Shown here: positions 22,160 to 34,260 of the stretch, in pieces
How the letters are laid out: every line of letters starts with the position of its first letter
How positions within the stretch are numbered: the first letter of the stretch is position 1
Source: Hyparrhenia diplandra
Taxonomy: Eukaryota; Streptophyta; Magnoliopsida; Poales; Poaceae
Assembly: GCA_015847255.1 (NCBI GenBank)
Contig: JADLZK010008426.1
Location: 186,001 to 250,000, forward strand
Length of the DNA stretch: 64,000 bases
Direction: 5' to 3'
Notes under the pieces: model-generated
What the model saw: the letters and a program-made list of their open reading frames with translations, nothing else
Databases searched by the model: none
What the model was told of the DNA's origin: nothing
Translations under genes and position numbers: made by a program

Positions 22160-23980
22160 GCTGTGCTGAATTCGGATTGCACTAGACACTCTTGCTGGTG
22201 AGTGGTGATTGTATATGGGATCGGGTCTTTATATAGAGTTTAAGGAATCTGCTATGTTGTTCGTTTAACTGGAAGCGTTAACACTCTTAACACAGCTCCA
22301 ATTAATTAATTTCTTTGTTTTGCATCCCCTTATGTGCTCTTTGATTCGTTTGGTTACATTAGAGTAGATTTGTGAATTTCGGCGGTGAAAGAGGGAAAAA
22401 ATTTCTATGCGATAGCGCCACAAAATGGTCATGTACTCATGTGCGACACCCAATAGTCTGTCGACAGGTGTACCAGTTCCCCACTAAATGCCGGCATTAT
22501 CTACGTGGAAGGCTGATGAGCCGAGGCGCGTGCAGCCTGATGACCAGAGCCAATCGAGCTAGAACGCACATCAAGCTAAGACCGATCTGCGACGCCGTTG
22601 TATATATTTTTTTTCCCGTCAAAGGTTATACATGCTTTGAACGCCCGTGCAATGGCTATCTCAGTTTTTTTTTTGGTTGTCTGTGCACCAGTACTATTGC
22701 TGTTGAAATATACTTTTATACTGAACAACATTTTTGTGGCAAGCAATCACGTCCATCCCTTGTCTTTGTCTGATTTAATGTCCGAGTGGAATGAGATCCC
22801 AAGGTACAAAGTATATACACTTTGAACGCTCAAGACAGGTGAATCCTAGTACGGTCTATCCGTGTGTAGGAATCCAAGTTAGCCCCATTTGTCTTCTCCG
22901 CCAGCTCCTTCAATTCGATGATGACACGTTTCCAATTTTGGCCTGCGCCAGCAGTCCCGAGTGTTCTCTTTGTTTTTTGCTCTCAAAGTCTCCGTGACCG
23001 TGACAGTGTATGGCTTACCAATTTACCAAGGTAATTACCTCGCTTTTTTAAGGTTCAGCGTTTTGGAGTTTATCAGTGAGAGCGAGAGACATGTTATAAG
23101 GTGCGCAGCAATGAAAACGGCTCAGCTCGTTGTATCACAAGCAAAACGGGCCTAGCACCCAGGTCCAACGGAGCAATACATATAAAGGTTTGGGCCTAAC
23201 TCAACCCAAAAGACACGGGCTTGGTATGAGCACCTTATAACAAGCGATATCGAGCCGAAGGTCATGAAAACCTGTGAAAACATCTCCGGGTCACATGTTG
23301 ACGGAGAGCCCGTGTCTCAAAGGGTCACGAAAAGCCTTGTGACTGGAGAATTAAAACTCGGGGCCTGTAAAAATCTTACGTGAGATCACATGGGTTGTCA
23401 TGTGATGGAAGAGTTGGGTCCGATTTGTGACGAGGGGAGATTGTTGGGTTTAGTACCACATCGGGTAATCGATGGAGGGGAGCACAACATATAAGATGGG
23501 GCAGTCCTCACCTACCAGGTTAGTCTTTTGGGTTGAGTTAGGCCCAAGCCTTTATATGTGTTGCTCCGTTGGACCTGGGGTGCTAGGCCCGTTTTTTTCT
23601 TGTGATATAACGAGCTGGGACTTTTTTCACTGCGCACCTTATAACAAGACCGATCAGGGGCTGCAAAAATGCGTGGACGAGATATCTCAAGTAGCTTGGT
23701 CGGTATATATATTACATTTGCGTGCCCAGGAAGTTCTCTGCCTTATAATAAAGGCAGCTTTATGTGATCTTGTATATTTTAGTCAACAAAGAGAGGTTCC
23801 ACGCATTATCTCAAATTTTGAAATTACCATATGAATTAATATTAATAGAACAGAAATGTTATACACATTCGAGCGTTCAATCTTCATCCAACGGTAAGAA
23901 TGAATCAAGTGTCCATCCGCTTTAAAACACTCGATTGTAGTGTACACAAGATTGTAAAAAAAAAAAAAAAACAAATTAAA
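22160..23980. repeat. Upstream region of kiwellin unit C (most complete copy of the unit)
   Basis: It starts with a TATA motif (CTTTATATAGAG at 22227-22238) and continues through ACTGGAAGCGTTAACA, CAATAGTCTGTCGAC (about 22451), CAATCACGTCC (about 22744), CTCAAGACAGGTGAATCC (about 22829), GTTCAGCGTTTTGGAGTTTA (about 23053) and, after an inserted element, GGGGCTGCAAAAAT (about 23657). It ends with AGGAAGTTCTCTG and ATGTTATACACATTCGAG (about 23857). The same order is found in unit D. No gene was found. Confidence 0.7.
23093..23645. mobile_element. Element with about 120-bp terminal inverted repeats inserted in unit C
   Basis: The left arm starts GTTATAAGGTGCGCAG and runs through CGGGCCTAGCACCC, GGTCCAACGGAGCAA and GGGCCTAACTCAACCC. 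The right arm is its reverse complement with few changes, ending CTGCGCACCTTATAAC. Unit D lacks this block, which places the insertion precisely between the GCGAGAG and CGATC parts of the unit. The 300-bp spacer has no recognised protein. No clear target duplication was seen, so the class (MITE or foldback) is open. Confidence 0.75.
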
Positions 23981-24110
23981 GTCAGTGTTTTTGACAAATT
24001 ACCCAGGACTGCCATTATACATATGGAACATTAAAATATTAAACCCCAAAATACCGTGATACCTCTTTGGATATTATCTAGCCTTTATTAAAAGTGAAGC
24101 TAAACACATA

Positions 24111-24368
24111 CTCCCTCCGTCCACGAATATAAGGCACGATTTGATTTGGTGCGGTCTTCAAAAACATATTTTGACATATAATTTCTCTTATAATATATAG
24201 TTTATAGATATAAAAGTTTAATCACTAAAAAGTATTTCTAAATACAAATCTAATGGACCTACTTTTACAAATAAAACTTTTAATATAATTAAGCTAAACC
24301 TTAGTTAAAGATAACAAAGTTTGAATTTTAAAATACGTGTGCGCCTTTATATTCGTGGACTAAGGGAG
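24111..24368. mobile_element. Stowaway MITE, well conserved
   Basis: The left end CTCCCTCCGTCCACGAATAT and the right end ATATTCGTGGACTAAGGGAG form inverted ends, with TA on each side (24109-24110 and 24369-24370). The 258-bp AT-rich body is typical for the family. Confidence 0.92.
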
Positions 24369-24480
24369 TATGTCATAATTAATGCATTTTGCATTGAAAA
24401 TCAAATAACAAAAGTATAATAAAAAGGAAGATAATTCACTATGGAAGTTAGAAAGAATAAAAGACAATATATAAAATAAA

Positions 24481-24840
24481 AAGAGTAAAGTCCATCACAG
24501 GTCCCTAAACTTGTAGCGTTGTGTCATCTCGGTCCCTAAACTCACATCTCGGTCCCTAAACTCGCAAATCGACTGTTTATGTCCTTAAACTTGCTCCATT
24601 GTGTCATCCCCCTAAACATACAAAAGTTCTCGTGGGAAGAGTTTAATAACAAATCAAAATAGCAAGTAAATTCAAAACCCAATTTGACACTCATTTAAAC
24701 CATAAATTTATTTTCTTTTTGGGCCAGCCTAGCTCCAGCTCAATTCCACAACTTTCTCCTTTCTTTCTTTCTTTCTTTCTTTCCTACACACTACGAGTGA
24801 GCACGCATGGGCACGTCTTGTAAATTGCCGCTAGATATGC
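24481..24840. repeat. GGTCCCTAAACTCG-type repeats and (TTTC)n; duplicate of 20620-20840
   Basis: Short repeated phrases of the type CGGTCCCTAAACTC and GTGTCATC occur at 24495-24610, a pattern also seen at 36665-36775. From about 24630 the sequence matches 20620-20840. A TTTC microsatellite is at about 24762-24784. No gene was found. Confidence 0.55.
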
Positions 24841-24854
24841 CCACTTTGAGAATC

Positions 24855-27800
24855 TTTTCTTTTTTTAGAGTTTAAGGGCTTAGCCCCAGTCCATTACAAG
24901 GTTAATGAACCATAAACGTTTTACAAGCTCCACCGGATGGGGGCCACCATTCAAAACATGCCTAAGGACAACAAAAACAATTTAGGAGGATCGACTCTCA
25001 ACACTTAAACCTACTACACCAGGACATCAAGATAACTAGAGCAACAAACAACAAAAAGCGCAATGAAAACACCAACCTAACAACAACTGGAAACCTTCAC
25101 CCAAGCTTTTCCCTTCAATGCACCTTATTGTCACCACAGTCTCAGTTCTTGAAGAACGCCTGATCATCTCTAGTCATGCTTGATGTCTAGCACCCAAGCC
25201 TTAATTCCACCCCCATCCACAAGACCTAGGATGCTTCGGTCTTGAGTTGCGCCACTTTCAACATCGGGGTATCACTCTTCTCCTTTGGACAGAGGATTTT
25301 CCATTGTTGAATGGTTTTCGCTGTCCTGTAGAGAAGTATATCCATACTCCTCCACCCTATCTCTGAAAGCATAAATCATTTCTTAGTTTCCACAAACTCC
25401 ACAAAGTTGCAGAGGTGAAAATATTCAGAACACATTTCTCTTATTGCTAAGCCAGAATTTGCCAATACAATCTAAAGATTCACCTAGTTGCACTTCTAGA
25501 ACTCTAGATAGAACACACCACATTTGTTTAGCCATGACACATGAAAAAAAAAATAGATGATGAACTGTTTCTTTTTCACGGCAAAACAAGCAAGAAGGAT
25601 CTTTGACTTTCCTCCTTTTCCCTAGATTATCCCTAGTGAGGGTCTTATTCTTTGACAACAACCACAAGAAGTAATGGACCCTTGGGGGATCTTTATATCC
25701 AAGACGGAGTGAACAAAAACAGATTGAATACCCCTAAAGTTGATTGTTTTATACAAGGTCTGAACCAAAAATACCCTGATGAAGTGAAGCGCCATATCAT
25801 GGCATCTTCATGCTCGAGAAGCAAATGGTTGAAGCTAGCTGACAGACTTCATCTCAAAGTTCAATTATATGTTCATCACCCATTCTAGTGAAGGTACAAT
25901 TTAAGATTTTCTCCATCCCAAAGTTGGGCAACCGACATGTTTTTCTCATTTACATATCTATAAAGGTTCCAAAATTGAATAGCCAAGCTTGAGTTACCTA
26001 ACCAGTTATAATCTAGAACCTAATCTTCGGCCATCACCTATTTTCCATCTATAACCAAACCTGGCGACTTGAGCAGCCCACATAAAACCCTTGAAAAAAA
26101 AGTGGAAGCTCCAAAAGTTTTAGTATGCATGATATTTGTCTTATTGGTCTTGTATTTATGGTCTATGAGCTCTCTCCAAAGTTTTCCTTCATCCCGGTTA
26201 TATCTTTTAAGCCAAGAAGCCGCAGGCAAATATTCACATCTCTAAGGTTTGGAAGCCCAAGACCTCCATATTCTTTGGCTATAGCTACGACTCGATTTTC
26301 TAAATGATATCAATGAGCATCTTCTAAGTCATCCAAAGGCAGTTGCTCAACTAAGTATTAAGGATCTTAATGGCTCATTTTGGAAACTTTATAAAGGATA
26401 GTAAGTAGATGGGAATGCTAGCTAGACATGTTTTAACATGGAGGGCTCTAGAGGCCAATAATAAAAGCTTCCCTCTCCAACCGCCTATCCTAGCTAAGAG
26501 CTTGTCTACAAACCGGTTGGAGATCTTCTCTAGTTAACTTGTCAAAATGAAGAGGAATACCTAGGTATTTTAAAGGGAAAGTCCCAATAGGACAACTAAA
26601 AATGCTAGAAACTAACTTAGTTTTTTCTTCTTCTAAATTAAGAGTCAGAATCTCACTTTTGTGAAAATTGACTCTCAACCCGGATATTTGTTCAAACCAC
26701 ATGACAACTTGCTTTTGGTTGGTAAGATAATTAGGCTGGACACTACTAAACAGGGATGGTATATCATCTGCATATTGCAGAGAAAGAATACATTTTTCCC
26801 TAAAGCTATTACAAACTCCTCTAACTGAACCTAAATCAGAGCCTTATCTAACATTCTAGAAAAAAACATCCCCTACTAAACTGAAGAGAATTGGAGGGAG
26901 GGTCACCTTGTCTCAAGCCCTTACAGGCCTTGAGATAAGGGCTCTCTTCCCATTTACTATGACACCTAGGGATCCTCCTACCACTAGGCTCTTAATCCAA
27001 GACACCCATTTTGGAGAGAAGCCTCTAGATTCTAAAACTTCAAACAAAAAATTCCAACTAACTCTATCATAGGTTTTTTTTTCATAGATAGTCTAATTTA
27101 AGAATAACACCTTTTTCTTTGTTTTTGTGCAAGCTATGTGCTATTTCATCTGCCACCACAACACTTTCTAAAATATACCTACCTCTAATAACAAGACTAC
27201 GATTACTAGCCACTAATCTCTATGCTACCTTACCTAAGCTAATAGTTAGCAACTTTGAAAACAAAGCTTGAATCTACAGTTCAAGAGGCTAATTGGTCTA
27301 AATTGTTTCATCACATGCATCATTGAATTTTAGAACTAAGGTGATAAGAGAAAAATTAAGTCTATAAATGTCTAAAGAACCATCATAGAAATCCTTAAAC
27401 ATAGCAATAACATTACTCTTAATAACATCCCATAATTTCGGTAAAAATAAAGGGGACCATCAGTCCGTGTGCCCCTTCTAGATAGACTAAAAACGGCCTC
27501 TCTAATTTCTCGCTTGAGAGAAGGGGACTGTCGAGGAGTTATCATTCTCTTCTTGGTTAACTAATTGGCGCTGATCCCAAAAGCCACTATCTATCTAAAT
27601 ATCTCCTCTATCCTCTTTTTGCAAAAAGGTTTTTATAAAAATCAGTTGTTATCCTCATCATACCCTTTTGATTATAAATATGCCCAATAGGGCTCTCTAA
27701 ATAGTCAATCTTTTTTCCTATTTCTATAGTTAGCCACAACATGAAAATTTGTTGTGTTCCTATCCCCTTCTAGTATGTCTCCATCTCTAAATCTCTACCT

Positions 27801-30800
27801 AATTTTTATTTTCTCTATGCACCAAATTTTATCTAGCTCTTCTTCTAATTGTTTGTATCTAGCCCACTCAAATGTAATTGAGATCTTTTTTTCTTCTAAG
27901 TATTGATCTAACACATGATATTCTTTGGATAGACTGACCTTGGTTTTATTAAGGATAGCAACTTGGTTGGCAGCCTAATCCGTAACTAATTTCCTAAAAG
28001 TTCTAACTCTAAATTGCCAAATGTCAATAGCCTTTCTCTCCTCCCAAGGAATGGACCAAGTTTTCTCCACGTCTTTCCTAAAGGAAAATCCTCTTGAAGC
28101 CACTACTTTTCAAACCTAAATCTCTTTTACCATATTAAACATTGTCACCTAAGTCTACCAACAAAGGATTATGATCACTAGGAGTGCCTTCACTCTAGCA
28201 TGAGGAAAAGTAGTCTCTAATTTTGTACTAATAAAAACCTTGTCTATTCAAGCCATAATTGGATTCTCATGACTATTGGTCCAAGTATACTTCCTATTTC
28301 TTAATTCAAGCTCCATAAGATCCCATTTATCTACCCAATCATTAAATAGATTTGACCACTTATAACTAATTACACCATTACTCTTATTAGTGACCTTTCT
28401 AGCTAAGTTAAAATCGCCTCCTATTATCATTGGACCTTGCCATTAGTTAAGGATACTATGTAGTTTATCAATAAAAGCTTGTTTACCCTCTTCATATGAA
28501 GAACCATAAACTGTAATTACTTTTACAGGAAAAGTCGGTTTATTAGTTAACATAACATTAACAGAAAATTCTAACAAGTCACTAGGAGTATAAGTAAAAA
28601 TATCAAGCATTAGCACCAACTAGAATACCTCTAGCGTAACCTATAGATCTAAAATAACACCAATTATATCTAGTATTGCCCGTTAGAGACCTTAAAGAAC
28701 CACTAGTATATTGAACTTTTTTTGTTTCTATAACTCCTACAAAGTCAACATGATTTTTCCTTAATCTACTAGCTAGAGTAGGTATTCTACCAAATTGGCC
28801 TAAGCCTCCGATATTTCCAAAATAGACCTATCATTTCTTACTCTTTTTCTTCTTTTCATATCTACCCTAGTTCTAGTTTCTTCTTCTCCACTATCACTTC
28901 TTACAACTATAGAGTCCTTACTTTTTGTACCATCAAGGCAACCACCCTTCCAACTACTAGAATTGTTTTCTACCGCACAGCTATTGCTAGAACCAATTTG
29001 AGTGGGAATAGACTTTTCTTGCATTGGGTGTCCACCGTCTAAACCAGATCCCTTAGGATTATTAATAACCTTAGAACTTTTTCCAAATTACTGCTATTTT
29101 GGGGATTGTTCACTACCAATATATCATTACTTTGGTAGTTCTTTTCAAAATTGATTGACCTCTAAGAGTATAGAAGAACCATACTATCCAAGTAGGTTGT
29201 TAGAAATAGGATAACCATCTTTAGAAACAATTCCTATATCACTAGCGGTACTTGTAAGGGAAGCATGAGTAATTTTGATAGGATTTTTATGCTCACCTTG
29301 GTAGCTTTCTAGGTTGAATTTCTTCCTGCAATATTGAGCTTTTTCCAAACATTATCTTGCCATCATCATCAATCAGCATGGTACTCTTTCTCTCGGCTAG
29401 AATAGGTCCCCGGACTTGATCTTTCCTTTTTTTGTTTCTTATTGTAACCTTGTCTTGATTCATAATTTTTCCACGTCCCCTCGGATGATGGTTGGGTAGA
29501 CAGTTTCCCCCTCTTCTATTTCCATCTCCCCAAGCCACCTCCTGTTATTGTTTCTCATTTCTAAGAGCTTAAAGTGTATATCCATTCTGCAAGCAAGTTG
29601 GTGAGTTCCTTGTCTTCCTCCTGAGCTGCATTAGTTATGTCTAAGTCCACTAAACCTTCATCATCAGAGCCCTCCAACTCCATAGCACTGAGCAGGTTAA
29701 TGTGTTCTAAAGCCAAACCCTCTTCCACTTCCACGAAGTTCAGTTCTGTTAACAAACTTAGTGCCTCTCTTGGTGTTTGAGTTGCCTCCTTCCTTACACT
29801 TGAGAGCCTTTTCCTCATTTTCTAGAACCTTTACTTGTATTTTTGGAGCAATATCTTTGTCTTGTTTCCCTACCTCTTGAGAATCTTCATCTAGCGGATC
29901 CTCATCATCCAGGTCATCACTATTATCACCACCTCCCCCATATCTTTTTTGGCTTGCCATCATTCTTGCCATCCCCATCATTTTCATCACCATTGTCCTT
30001 AGGTCTGTCATTCTCATCAATTCCTTCAACTCTGAAAGTGACCAGACAGTAGGCCCCTCCAAATTCATAGACCCTTTCTGTTGGTATCTTGGATGGGTCT
30101 TTGCACAAAATCTTAACTCTAGTTGTCTAGTCTACCTCTGTTAGAATGCCTACACTTGATGCCACTTCCTTAATTGTCCACCAATCAACCTACTTTGGTG
30201 GGATTCCTCATACTTGTATCTAGATCTTTGCCAGACTGCTAATTGGTTCAACATCCCAATTCCATGGTTTGAGAGAAGCAACCACATTGGTACCATCCAA
30301 ATAGAACAAATTGGCCTTGCCAATAACTAAGTTCTCAACTCTCCTATGGGGGAGGGGAATTTGATGATGTAAGAATAGTCCTCATTTGGTCTAGCTTCTA
30401 GTCCCACTTGTCATCAAACAACCTCTTCAGATGTTCGATTATACCTTCTTCATCAATCTCATCACCACTCTCTATTGTGAAAATACCAAAATTATCAAGC
30501 CCTTTCCAGTGACTAAATATCCCATTCCTTGGTTCCACATCAATGTGATAAACCAAGTCCTTTGTTAGCACGACCATAGAACTGAGCCACGACAAAGTTT
30601 TTCTTCCATTCTGGGCACTGCTCCACAACATGATTCTCTTATCTACAAATAAAGCAACACTTGGCCTTGCTACAAGCTGTAGTGTAATGCCCTATTTCTC
30701 CACACTTGGAGCACACCATGTCTATGAATTTATCCTTAGAGTCTAGAGAAACCCCAATCTTCACTTCTACTTCCATAGAATCCTTGTTAGAAACCCCCTC

Positions 30801-31860
30801 ATCCGGTTTAGGCTCCTACTCAATCCTAGCCTGCTACCTACCCACTACTCCTCCAGCCCCTCTTTCTCTCGCCCAGATGTTGTCTTCCACCTCCTCTAGG
30901 TCTAGGGCCCTAATACTGCTGCCCAAAGAAATTGGGTTGATGTGGAGGTACCTGACCCTGGTATAAGTCATGTGGCGGTGGAGCAGGACTATCGAAGAAG
31001 GGCGACGACGGCCCTTGTGCATGTTTGCGGCGGCTATGGGTGAGGGGAGAGTTGGTTCCAGCCCCTCCCATGACCTCTCCTCCTCCGGATTCCATGAACG
31101 TGGACCATGGCCTCTTCCCCCGATTCGCCATGGCTGCCTTCACCGTGTTGATGAAGCTCGTTCCTCTCTCCTCTACCCAAAATGATTCCACGAAATCGAG
31201 CTTGTGAGGTGGTTTGTCCCAACAATCTCCCTTACTGACTGGGTAGCAAACCTCACCTTTGAACTCCTTTTCCCAAAGATCCCTCCGCACCCGGACTAGG
31301 GTTTCACCCCTATCTCTATTTGGAGGAGAGCAATGGGGATAAACTAGAGTTGGCCCCAAAAAGCCTGGATCTCATCGTCATCTTTAGGGTGGCGGGTTGC
31401 GGGCTTCAGGTGACCCACGCTTGCTCGATCCACCTCTCCCTTGGCCTAGGAATCGCCACTTGTCCACCTCTTCGAGCGCCATGGCCAACCTCAGCGACAC
31501 ACGTGTCCCTCGCTTGATTCGGTTTGACTCCCCCCTTTTGACTTGTATGGTGGGGTACCATGCCCCCTCATCAGGCTCGATGCTCCACCTAGCAGGGGGG
31601 TTGATGGAGGACGGAGGAAGCAGCGCCCTGTTCCTTGTCCCCCGACACGACCTCGACCCCTCACCGTAGGACGCAGAGGGGGCACCCACGCACTTCGCTC
31701 GGCGGGGATGAAGGGGCTCTATAAGGTGAGAGGTGCTTCACCGTGGCGGTGAGGGAGGTTTCCACCAGTGGCGACGCTGACGCGGAGGGGGCGGACCCCT
31801 CCCGGAGCGGTTCCATCCTCCGGGAGATTGTCAGCAACAACTGATATCGTCCTTTTTTTC
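24855..31860 (-). mobile_element. L1-type LINE retrotransposon, inactive
   Basis: The minus-strand order fits a plant L1. An ORF1 region carries two CCHC zinc knuckles near 30625-30722 (C-x2-C-x4-H-x4-C twice). An endonuclease segment with GGDFNL is near 28415-28430. A reverse transcriptase has an intact YADD at 26763-26774, followed by SGLRVNFHKSE and PLKYLGIPL (26490-26702). A zinc-binding RVT-type domain has C-x2-C then H-x3-F near 25510-25600, and an A-tail (poly-T on +) is near 24855-24867. Stops and frameshifts throughout make it inactive. TTGAGAATC occurs next to the tail (24846-24854) and at 31861-31869, a possible target duplication that would give a 7.0-kb full-length element. That border is uncertain. 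Confidence 0.85.
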
Positions 31861-31869
31861 TTGAGAATC

Positions 31870-32470
31870 GTTCTTACTTTTTTTTTCCTAATATATAGGC
31901 TAGACAAAGTATATCTAATTAATTCCTTGTGTTCACAGCAAAAAAAGGCCAAAAAGGGCTAGCTACATGGATATCAAATATTTTTTCACAGTGGCATGTT
32001 TTTCATTAGGAGGAGAGTTACACAACGCACAGCTGCGAGAGATCGAAACCCTAGTATCACATATTACAAACCATCAAGCCAGTGGTGAGCGACAAACCAT
32101 CAAGTCAGTGGTTAGTGACGTATGTAACAAATTCTATTGCTAAACTCAAATGACGATAACATATTCAAGAACACATGAATAACATATCACAATGTGATAG
32201 TATACACCGAATAATTTTGCACAAGTTATTTCTGGAGTGACATGAACTATAGAAGGGAAACGAACAGTACAGTGGTCGTACTTGAACGACGTCGACAAAT
32301 ACGAAGTGATGGTTTATTTACTATCTATTCCATCACGACCAAAATTAGTAGCATATCTTTAAAAAAAAAGGGAAAAACTGGTCACCCCCATGACACATGT
32401 GCATGCAAGTCAGAAGAACACACTCTTATGTGTGTACTTTCTTCTCTTGGCGCAGGAAGTTGGCTACTTC
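31870..32470. other. Intergenic between LINE and kiwellin copy D
   Basis: AT-rich sequence with phrases that recur near kiwellin copies A and B, such as GATGGTTTATTTA and TATTCCATCACG (about 32308-32336; compare 11860-11890 and 18482-18512). This is therefore the 3' flank of the duplicated kiwellin unit. No gene was found. Confidence 0.5.
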
Positions 32471-32487
32471 GTCAGCGTTTCAACGGC

Positions 32488-33099
32488 TCAGACATCAGAC
32501 CAAGTGACTTTGGCCGTACCGTCGCCATCATCGAGTCCGAGCGCCTTCCACACCCCAGGCGACCCGTCGACGACGTTGGGAGGACACGGCGGTTCAAAGT
32601 TATGCTCATCATCGCATCCGTTTACCGAGTCGCACTCGTCGACGACCGTGGCCACCACGGAGCGGCCGTTACTGGCGGTGACCCGGACCTTCTTGCCACA
32701 CCGTTTCGTGCCGTCGAGCCGCAGCCACCCGGAAGACAGCGCGACCACCAACTCGCTGTCCTTGTGGAAGCTGTCGTCACACTCGGACGGGCGCCGCCGT
32801 CCTGGCCCTTTCGAAGCTGTTCACCGTCAGGGTCGCCGGTGTATTGGAGGACACGGGGGCGAGCACCGGAACTGCTGGTAGCTTTCGCCCGCCCGGCAGC
32901 ACTCCGAGTCGTGGATCGGATTGCACTTTCCGGCCTTGCCGTGGAGGACGCCGCTGGCTTTGCAAGTGCGGGAGACGGCTGCCCCCGCCCCCGGATTGTG
33001 ATGTCTGGTGGCTTCGGAGACATGGGCGTGGAGGAGCAGGCCGACCTGCAAGAGAGCAAGCAACGCTAGCAGCTTCATGCTGGCCATGCTTGGTTGCAA
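32488..33099 (-). pseudogene. Kiwellin / ripening-related protein gene, copy D, two frameshifts
   Basis: Secreted kiwellin-family protein. Likely start is the Met of MASMKLLALLALLQ (33087), followed by a signal peptide, RTCKASGVLHG, DSECCRAGESYQQF and RCSPP. VSSNTPATLTVNSFE then follows in another frame because one base is missing in the run of C after TGCTCG (about 32866-32872), the same deletion as in copy B. A second break near 32780-32790 returns to the first frame for VVALSSGWLRLDGTKRCGKK, VVDECDSVNGCDDEH, EPPCPPNVVDGSPGVW and the C-terminus KVTWSDV. The C-terminal half is the best preserved of all copies. TATA at 33166-33174. Probably a pseudogene unless the base calls are wrong. Confidence 0.88.
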
Positions 33100-34260
33100 G
33101 CTGCTGTGCTGAACTCGGATTGCAGTGGACTCTTGCTGGTGACTGGTCTATTGGGACCGGGTTGCTTTATATAGAGCTCAAGGAACACCAATTCCTAGGG
33201 CGTTCGTTTTAACCGGAAGCGTTAACACAGCCTCTTTTAATTATTAATTCCTTGGTTTTGCATCCCCTATGTTGTTTGATTGATTGTTTTACAGTCGGCT
33301 GAGGAATATATTTTTTTAATGATGGAAGAACAGGACATATCTCTTCTCGTGCTTCCATTCCCAAGGAAAGGTACTCTCCCAGGGCTGGTATTAGAAGTCG
33401 TTTTGGACAAGGTTTGGATCAAAATCGGGAATATAAATCATCAATAACTTTTAAGTTGTTGAATTTGTAAATATAAAAATTATATGAGTAGATTTGTCTT
33501 TAAAAATACTTTGATAAAAATATACATATATCACATCTCCATAAATATTTTTATAATAATAAGAGGTCAAAGTTGTGTTTTAAGACCGGTGTCGCTGTCC
33601 TAAACGACTTCTAATACCATCCGGAGGGAGTAATGAATACGTTGAAACGACGTCGCGACACACATCACTGATTCACATTGTTGCAAGCAATCACGTCCCT
33701 TTATTTTGTCTGAATGTCCGAGTGAATGAGATTCCAAGGTATATACACCTTGATCGCTCAAGACAGGTGAATACAGGTATACCGTCTCTTATCCGGCCAT
33801 GCGAGGATATAGGAATCCAAGTTAGCCCATTTGTTTTCTCCGTCAGATCTTTCGGTGACTCGTTTCCAAAATGTGACTGTTTGTTTTTTCTCTCTGTGGA
33901 ACTCTCTAGACTGTGACAGTGTATGGCATACCAATTAACCAAGGTAATTTACCTTGCTTTAAGGTTCAGCGTTTTGGAGTTTAATTACCAGTGAAGGCGA
34001 GAGGCAAGCGATCTGTGGCTGCAAAAATTATTTGAGAAAAAAAAAAACGTGGCGTGCGCAAAAATGCGTGGATGAGATTTCAAGTGGCCTGGTCGATATA
34101 TATATATATATATTACATTTGCGTGGCCAGGAAGTTCTCTGGCGTATAATAAGGGCAACTTTGTGTATTATCTTAGTATATTTGGTCAACAAAGAGAGGT
34201 TCTACGTATTATCTCAGACTTTAGAAATTGCCATATTAATATAACAGAAATGTTATACAC
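33100..34260. repeat. Upstream region of kiwellin unit D
   Basis: The same block order as unit C: TATA, ACCGGAAGCGTTAACA, CAATCACGTCCC (about 33688), GAATGTCCGAGTGAATGAGA (about 33713), CTCAAGACAGGTGAAT, GTTCAGCGTTTTGGAGTTTA (about 33963), GGCTGCAAAAATTATTTGA, AGGAAGTTCTCTGG and ATGTTATACACATTCGAG (about 34247). A Stowaway MITE is inserted at 33374-33630. No gene was found. Confidence 0.75.
33374..33630. mobile_element. Stowaway-type MITE (same family as 425-684)
   Basis: The ends CTCTCCCAGGGCTGGTATTA and TAATACCATCCGGAGGGAG are inverted and flanked by TA. The interior is the reverse complement of the 425-684 copy with few differences. It lies upstream of kiwellin copy D, so it could alter that promoter region. 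Confidence 0.9.

Noticed and set aside
25652..25888. 78-codon plus frame (PKVDCFIQGLNQKYPDEVKR)
   Set aside because: On minus this stretch fits the LINE region between polymerase and zinc-binding domain (INFRGIQSVF then a frame change), so the plus frame is a shadow.
32242..33069. 275-codon open frame on plus across kiwellin D
   Set aside because: It is the antisense shadow of the kiwellin coding sequence, whose minus-strand frames carry the conserved motifs.
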